49,626 nt of DNA from NCBI RefSeq assembly GCF_001633105.1, contig NZ_LUKZ01000012.1, forward strand, positions 872 to 50,497, given 5' to 3'. This stretch comes from Acidovorax sp. GW101-3H11. Its GTDB lineage: Bacteria > Pseudomonadota > Gammaproteobacteria > Burkholderiales > Burkholderiaceae_C. The translations under genes and the position numbers were made by a program. Positions within the stretch are counted from its first letter, which is position 1, and each line of letters starts with the position of its first letter. The notes beneath the pieces are model-generated. The model saw only the letters and a list, made by a program, of their open reading frames with translations. It did no database searches and was not told the origin of the DNA. Shown piece after piece: positions 45,694-49,626 of the stretch.

Positions 45694-46854
45694 TCAGACA
45701 GCTGCTGCCAGCCGCCAGAGCGAAGTCACCTCGGCCGCCCGCGCCGCGTGCAGGGCATCCCCCGCATCGGCCGCCTTGGCATGGACCGGTTTGACATCAT
45801 GCCGCCCCCGGACCACCAGGCCTGCCTCGGCAATCCAGCCCAGGAGCTGCTCGCGCGGGCGCAGGCCCAGGTGCTCGGCCAGGTCCGACAGGATCAGCCA
45901 GCCTTCGCCACCAGGCTCCAGGTGCTCGGCCAGCCCCCCCAGAAAACCCCGCAGCATGCGGCTGCCTTCGTCGTACACCGCATGTTCGATGGGCGAGCTG
46001 GCACGCGCCGGCACCCAGGGCGGGTTGCACACCACCAGCGGCGCACGGCCGGGCGGAAACAGATTGGTCTGCAGCAGCTCGACCTGGGGCGACACGCCCA
46101 GGCGCTGCAGGTTGTCGTGTGCGCAGGCCAGGGCCCGGGGGTCCTGGTCGGTGGCAACCACCCGCTGCACCCCCCGGCGCACCAGCACGGCAGACAACAC
46201 GCCCGTGCCCACGCCAATGTCAAACGCCAGCGCCTGGCTGGGCAACGGGGTGCTGGCCACCAGGTCCACATACTCGCCCCGCACGGGCGAGAACACGCCG
46301 TAGTGCGGATGGATCCGGTTGCGGGGCGCTGCGCCCAGCGCGGGCACCTCCACCCCTTTTTTGCGCCACTCGTAGGCGCCCACCAGGCCCAGCAGCTCGC
46401 GCAGCGTGGCCACACTGCGCTCGCCGGTGGCCGGCCCCCAGGCCTGGGTGCAGGCCTCGCGCCAGTCAGGCGCGCGGCGCAAAGCAATGCTGTAGTCGCC
46501 CTCCAGCGGAATCAGCACCGACGCCAGCACCCGCGCGCGCTGCGCCTGGGCCTGGCGGTGCAGGTGAAAGGCCTCGGAGGGGGTGGCCACCGCCGCCTTC
46601 TGGGCGGCCTTGGCGGCCGAACGGCGGTGTTTGCCGGTCTTGGAATCGGTGCGCCGCATGAGCGCCTGCAGCAGGTGCCGGGCGTTCTGAAAATCGCCCT
46701 GCCACAGCAGGCCTGTGCCTTCACACGCCATGCGGTAGGCCGTGTCGGCGGGCAGCGTGTCGTCGGCAGTGACCACACGGCGCGGCGCCGGGGCGCCAGC
46801 TTCGGAGCGCCACTGGGCTTGTTGTGTCTGGCCCTGGCGGCTCCATTCAATCAT
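45694..46854 (-). CDS. Class I SAM-dependent methyltransferase (PrmC/HemK-like NPPW motif)
   Basis: The 386-residue protein has an N-terminal helical region and a C-terminal methyltransferase domain. Motif I reads AFDIGVGTGVLSAVLV (about 210-225). Motif II is VATDQDPRALACAHDNLQ. The catalytic motif IV is VVCNPPWVP, with NPPW at 277-280. NPPW/Y motifs occur in enzymes that methylate glutamine side chains, adenine N6 or guanine N2. The substrate here is not known. The start MIEWSRQGQT at 46854 is chosen eight bases after the GNAT gene ends, which suggests an operon with it. Confidence 0.82.
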   Translation of the reverse strand: MIEWSRQGQTQQAQWRSEAGAPAPRRVVTADDTLPADTAYRMACEGTGLLWQGDFQNARHLLQALMRRTDSKTGKHRRSAAKAAQKAAVATPSEAFHLHRQAQAQRARVLASVLIPLEGDYSIALRRAPDWREACTQAWGPATGERSVATLRELLGLVGAYEWRKKGVEVPALGAAPRNRIHPHYGVFSPVRGEYVDLVASTPLPSQALAFDIGVGTGVLSAVLVRRGVQRVVATDQDPRALACAHDNLQRLGVSPQVELLQTNLFPPGRAPLVVCNPPWVPARASSPIEHAVYDEGSRMLRGFLGGLAEHLEPGGEGWLILSDLAEHLGLRPREQLLGWIAEAGLVVRGRHDVKPVHAKAADAGDALHAARAAEVTSLWRLAAAV

Positions 46855-46862
46855 CGTGTGCC

Positions 46863-47387
46863 CTATGCGTTGATGGGCCGTTTCAGGCGCACTTCTTCGA
46901 TCTTCACGCCGCCAATCACATTGGTCTTGGCGGTCGAGAGTTCTTGCTTGAAGCCCGCCATTTCGTGGAAACGGAGGGCACGCTCGTTGCGCAGCGGCAC
47001 CCATGCGGTGACGTTGGTGCAGCCTTCTTCGTGCAAGCCGTCACGGGCGGCATCCCACAGCGCCAGGCCAACGCCCTGACTCCAGTGGGTGGGTGCGGCG
47101 TAGATAGCCCAGATTTCACCGGTGGTGGGGCGGGACTTTTCATCGCGCGAGCGGTCATAGCCCACAAAGCCGACGATCTTCTCGCCGTCCACCGCCACCT
47201 GCACCTGGGGCTCGCAATACTCAATGGCCTCGCGCCAGTAAGCCTGGCGCTTTTCGACCGACGACATGGATTTCAACTGCTCGTCTGGCACCAGCCCTTT
47301 GTAAGCCTCTTGGGCGGAAACGGTGTGGATCTGGGCGATGGCTTTTGCATCGCGAAGCGTGGCGGGACGAACCTGGATACTGGACAT
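46863..47387 (-). CDS. GNAT-family N-acetyltransferase
   Basis: The 174-residue enzyme begins SSIQVRPATLRDAKAIAQIH. The acetyl-CoA loop is WSQGVGLALWDAARDGLHEE (Q/R-x-x-G-x-G/A type), following the central strand segment EIWAIYAAPTHW. The C-terminal VPLRNERALRFHEMAGFKQE is typical, so it is a complete GNAT fold. The start at 47387 fits the family; the longer open frame upstream overlaps noncoding sequence. The substrate is unknown. It ends eight bases before the methyltransferase gene, so the two are probably cotranscribed. Confidence 0.87.
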   Translation of the reverse strand: MSSIQVRPATLRDAKAIAQIHTVSAQEAYKGLVPDEQLKSMSSVEKRQAYWREAIEYCEPQVQVAVDGEKIVGFVGYDRSRDEKSRPTTGEIWAIYAAPTHWSQGVGLALWDAARDGLHEEGCTNVTAWVPLRNERALRFHEMAGFKQELSTAKTNVIGGVKIEEVRLKRPINA

Positions 47388-47572
47388 GAAAAAACCGAAC
47401 GAAAACAGAGAATGAAAATGCGAAAGGTCGGCATTGTCGCCGCAAACGGTTTTTTGCCCTCCAGAGGCCCCTGTTTTGTCCTCGTCAAACGTTCGGCTTC
47501 GCTCCCCAAAATGCTGTCTTTGTGGCATGCACGGCCGGGCACCCGGCCCCACTCCGCAGCTCTACCGCCTTG
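47388..47572. other. Intergenic region upstream of the GNAT gene
   Basis: No gene is visible. Minus-strand promoter elements for the GNAT-methyltransferase pair should lie here, but I cannot define them. An inverted GC-rich pair (gccgggc/gcccggc near 47532-47548) is present. Confidence 0.4.
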
Positions 47573-47739
47573 CTCAGAAGGTGTGAATGAATCCGGCGTG
47601 CCCGAGCAGGCCGCCAAAACGCGCCCGATCTAGGCGCAAAGCACAGCCATAGCTCGGGCTATGGCGAGCATTGGCAACGACGAGCGGGTGCGTTTTGGCG
47701 GAATGAGCGGGCATGGCGGGTTCGTTCACACCTTCTCAG
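47573..47739. repeat. Large imperfect palindrome with nested hairpin
   Basis: The 55-nt left arm (47573-47627) and the right arm (47685-47739) are inverted and match at 45 of 55 positions by my reading, including ccgccaaaacgc. Between them is a perfect 8-bp stem GCCATAGC/GCTATGGC (47646-47653 and 47658-47665) with loop tcgg. The total is about 167 bp. It ends within the last codons of the downstream-located minus-strand gene (stop at 47736). It could be a nonautonomous palindromic repeat or a structured transcript end. Confidence 0.85.
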
Positions 47740-48320
47740 GCCATGGCCATCGAGCCCGACAGCGCAGCGCCCACCCCCACCGAGGCCGCCGCGCGCTGAA
47801 CCATCGCCCGCTTGTTGCGCGGGCGCGGCACATGCACCACCGGCGGCGCACCATTGATGGCTGCCAGGCTGAGCACCAGCGTCACCGTGCGCGAATCCCC
47901 ATCCCGATCGTCGGGGGCATAGGCGCGGTAGCTGCCATTGCCTGCACCATGGCTGCGCTGCACAGCATGGAAAGCCACCCGGGCGCCCGTCACCCGGTGG
48001 CCGCCGAAGGGCAGCACCCGCAGGCGTGCATCGCGGTCCAGCGCTAGCCCCAGGTTGCCCGGGCGGTTGATCAGGTCGGTGCGGATGGCGCGCCAGGTCT
48101 GCCCCTGGTCGGCAGAGAACTGCCAGGCCCCCGCCTGGGCATCGAGGTGTTCGATCACCACGCCCGCAGCGGCCAGCATGTCCGAGCAGTTCTCTTCCAT
48201 GATCTGTGCCAGCGTATTGCCCCCCAGGCCGGTGCCCGCAGGGGCGGCCGGTCGCCGCTCGCCCCCCCGGTGGGCATTTGCAGAAGGGGTGGAGCCGTGG
48301 ATCAACGCAGTGGTGGTCAT
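47736..48320 (-). CDS. Hypothetical protein resembling a single adhesin/cadherin-like repeat
   Basis: The 194-residue product starts MTTTALIHGSTPSANAHRGG. A middle segment, GAWQFSADQGQTWRAIRTDL, then LGLALDRDARLRVLPFGGHR, then VTGARVAFHAVQRSHGAGNG, and finally TVTLVLSLAAINGAPPVVH, follows the layout of a repeat seen in large RTX/VCBS-type adhesins (GxWQYSxDGGxTW .. LLxxAxxRFxP .. xxFRAWDxxxG .. AVNDAPV). Here it is a single unit. I see no signal peptide and no membrane segment. A short C-terminal Ala/Gly-rich stretch ends ALSGSMAMA. The similarity is a judgement from memory. The gene is divergent from the LuxR regulator. The frame is open 24 codons further upstream. Confidence 0.6.
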   Translation of the reverse strand: MTTTALIHGSTPSANAHRGGERRPAAPAGTGLGGNTLAQIMEENCSDMLAAAGVVIEHLDAQAGAWQFSADQGQTWRAIRTDLINRPGNLGLALDRDARLRVLPFGGHRVTGARVAFHAVQRSHGAGNGSYRAYAPDDRDGDSRTVTLVLSLAAINGAPPVVHVPRPRNKRAMVQRAAASVGVGAALSGSMAMA

Positions 48321-48428
48321 GGGGAAGCCCTTTGAAGACGAAGTGAGACGACGAAGGTTTGCGCATCGGCGGGCACCCAAAGTGCTTTTCAATGCTTGAC
48401 GGAAAGTCTAGAAAGTGACCTAGCCTGC

Positions 48429-48447
48429 GTCCATCGCACAAATGGAC
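48429..48447. promoter_or_regulatory. Candidate operator in the divergent region upstream of the LuxR regulator
   Basis: GTCCAT-cgcacaa-ATGGAC is a perfect 6-bp inverted repeat with a 7-bp spacer, 38 bp upstream of the regulator ATG. Flanking ctagcctgc (from about 48419) and ctagcccgc (from about 48447) are near-direct repeats. It could be an autoregulatory site, which is inferred only from position. Confidence 0.45.
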
Positions 48448-48484
48448 TAGCCCGCAACACCCGGTTGTGCGCAATACTTGTCCA

Positions 48485-49144
48485 ATGAGTGCCTTCCAAA
48501 GTGCCCGTCCGAATGCCCGCCTCCTGCTGGTGGACGATCACGCCCTGTTTCGCACAGGGCTGCGCCTGATCGTGCAGGACCACCCCAGCGTGGGCACTAT
48601 TGCCGAAGCGGGCTCGATTGCCGACGCCTGCGCGCTACAGCAGGCCGACATCGACCTGGTGCTGCTCGACATCCAGCTGCCCGGCATGAGTGGCCTGGAC
48701 GGCCTGCGTCTGGTGCGCCAGGCCTGCCCCCAGGCCCGCATCGTGCTGGTGTCCGCCAGCGTGGCGCCCGATGCGGTCTATGAGGCGCGGGCCCGGGGCG
48801 CCGATGGTTTTCTACCCAAGTCGGCCAACGCCGAAGACATCCTGGAGGCCATCACCTGCGCGCTGTCGGGCCAGCCCTGCTTCCCCATCAACAGCGGCAA
48901 CAGCGCCACCACACGCGGGCCCGATGCGCCCTCGCTCACGGCGCGCCAGCTGGATGTGCTGTCGCTGCTGTGCACCGGCAAACCCAACAAGGTAATCGCC
49001 CGCGACCTGGGCCTGAGCGAAAACACAGTGCGCGTGCACGTGGCCGCCATCTTTGCGCAGCTGGGCGTGAACAGCCGCAGCGCCGCGCTGCTGGCCGCGC
49101 AGCGCCTGGGCCTGTCCACACCGCAGCTCCATGACCCCCTCTGA
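48485..49144 (+). CDS. LuxR-family response regulator (NarL type)
   Basis: The 219-residue protein has a receiver domain starting ARLLLVDDHALFRTGLRLIV, with acidic pair Asp17-Asp18, phosphoacceptor Asp62 (VLLDIQLPGMSG) and Lys112 (FLPKSANAEDI). The C-terminal LuxR helix-turn-helix is SLTARQLDVLSLLCTGKPNK, then VIARDLGLSENTVRVHVAAI (about 155-200). The ATG at 48485 is preferred to a GTG six codons upstream. It overlaps the following gene by 14 bp, which suggests a two-component pair. Targets are unknown. Confidence 0.92.
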   Translation: MSAFQSARPNARLLLVDDHALFRTGLRLIVQDHPSVGTIAEAGSIADACALQQADIDLVLLDIQLPGMSGLDGLRLVRQACPQARIVLVSASVAPDAVYEARARGADGFLPKSANAEDILEAITCALSGQPCFPINSGNSATTRGPDAPSLTARQLDVLSLLCTGKPNKVIARDLGLSENTVRVHVAAIFAQLGVNSRSAALLAAQRLGLSTPQLHDPL

Positions 49145-49626
49145 GACCACGCCCGAACCCCCCGGCACGCAGCCCCCCACCCGCTGGGGCTGGCCGGTGT
49201 GGGAGCGCGACGAGGTGCTGCGCGAGCAGGTGGCCCTGCTGCGGCAGAACTTTCCGATGACGCTGCTGGCGTCGCTGGCCACCGCGCTGGGCACCCTGTG
49301 GGTGATGGCCCGGGTGGCCGACACGCAGGCCACCACCGTCTGGCTGTCCACCCATGCGCTGGTGATTGCGGGCGTCTACCTCACGCTGCGCAGCATCTCC
49401 CCCTTCACCGACCCCGCGCCCCAGGCCGCGCGCAAGCTGATTGCCTGCATGGCCGCCATGGGGCTGAGCTGGGGCAGCCTGGGCTACGTGGTGCTGTACT
49501 GGGGCACGTCCGACAGCGTGATCTACGCCATCGGCATCATCAGCACCGTCTCGTCCGGCGCGCTGGGCCTGGGGGCGCCGCTGTACCGGGCCTATGTCAC
49601 CTACCTCACCAGCGCCATCGGCGGGG
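49131..49626 (+). CDS. Membrane protein, probable sensor histidine kinase N-terminus (3' end outside window)
   Basis: From ATG 49131 a frame stays open to the last base. The visible 165 residues begin MTPSETTPEPPGTQPPTRWG, then a helix WERDEVLREQVALLRQNFPM, then several hydrophobic segments (TLLASLATALGTLWVMA, HALVIAGVYLTL, SWGSLGYVVLYWG, VIYAIGIISTVSSGALGLGA). This resembles the multi-helix sensor input region of hybrid histidine kinases in relatives. The catalytic domains lie beyond the window. The 14-bp overlap with the response regulator gene supports a two-component partnership. Confidence 0.65.
   Translation, partial: MTPSETTPEPPGTQPPTRWGWPVWERDEVLREQVALLRQNFPMTLLASLATALGTLWVMARVADTQATTVWLSTHALVIAGVYLTLRSISPFTDPAPQAARKLIACMAAMGLSWGSLGYVVLYWGTSDSVIYAIGIISTVSSGALGLGAPLYRAYVTYLTSAIGG

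Noticed and set aside
1..49626. CRISPR array or defence island
   Set aside because: No regularly spaced repeats and no cas, toxin-antitoxin or restriction-modification genes were seen anywhere in the window.

Overview
The window is a high-GC chromosomal segment of a betaproteobacterium, most likely family Comamonadaceae (Acidovorax-like). This is inferred from gene order and protein character (rpsO-pnp-quinone oxidoreductase-tpiA-secG-tRNA-Leu-nuoA..N-DUF2818-DUF1178, and fimT-pilVWXY1E-ribD), not from a database search. Most of it is well-organised core genome.

Layout. 1-504: the 3' end of an IS481-like insertion sequence whose last 149 bp are tandemly duplicated. 653-2892: a PLP enzyme of the cysteine synthase/desulfhydrase family and a Tat-exported AttH/CrtC lipocalin-like protein. 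3065-7802 (minus): a complete branched-chain amino acid type ABC importer (livG, livF, binding protein, livH, livM). 8149-10005: an ABC exporter. 10144-25577 (minus): DUF1178, DUF2818 and all fourteen subunits of proton-pumping NADH:quinone oxidoreductase (nuoA to nuoN). 25651-30801 (minus): tRNA-Leu(GAG), secG, tpiA, a quinone oxidoreductase, pnp and rpsO, with a clear rpsO terminator. 30802-31978: about 1.2 kb with no convincing gene. 31979-38921 (plus): a small secreted protein and the minor-pilin/tip-adhesin operon fimT-pilV-pilW-pilX-pilY1-pilE; much of it is visibly AT-richer than its surroundings. 38962-40077: ribD. 40539-41741: amtB behind a textbook sigma-54 promoter. 41899-43821: a phospholipase D/cardiolipin synthase-like protein. 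43855-44826 (minus): dusC. 45060-48320: an unknown protein, a methyltransferase, a GNAT acetyltransferase and a solo adhesin-repeat-like protein, with a large imperfect palindrome between the last two. 48485-end: a LuxR-type response regulator overlapping the start of a membrane protein, probably its sensor kinase, cut by the window edge.

How the genes work together. The Nuo complex is a single co-directional unit with many 4-bp stop/start overlaps. The pilus genes encode the minor pilins and PilY1 tip adhesin that prime type IV pili. The liv genes form one importer.

No wholly new multi-gene system is evident. The most interesting signals are a 23-unit GGT repeat giving a polyglycine run in PilY1; a Walker A lysine-to-arginine change in LivF; a roughly 167-bp palindromic element at 47573-47739; dispersed hairpin repeats; the lower-GC pilus module; and a solo adhesin-repeat protein without a secretion signal.
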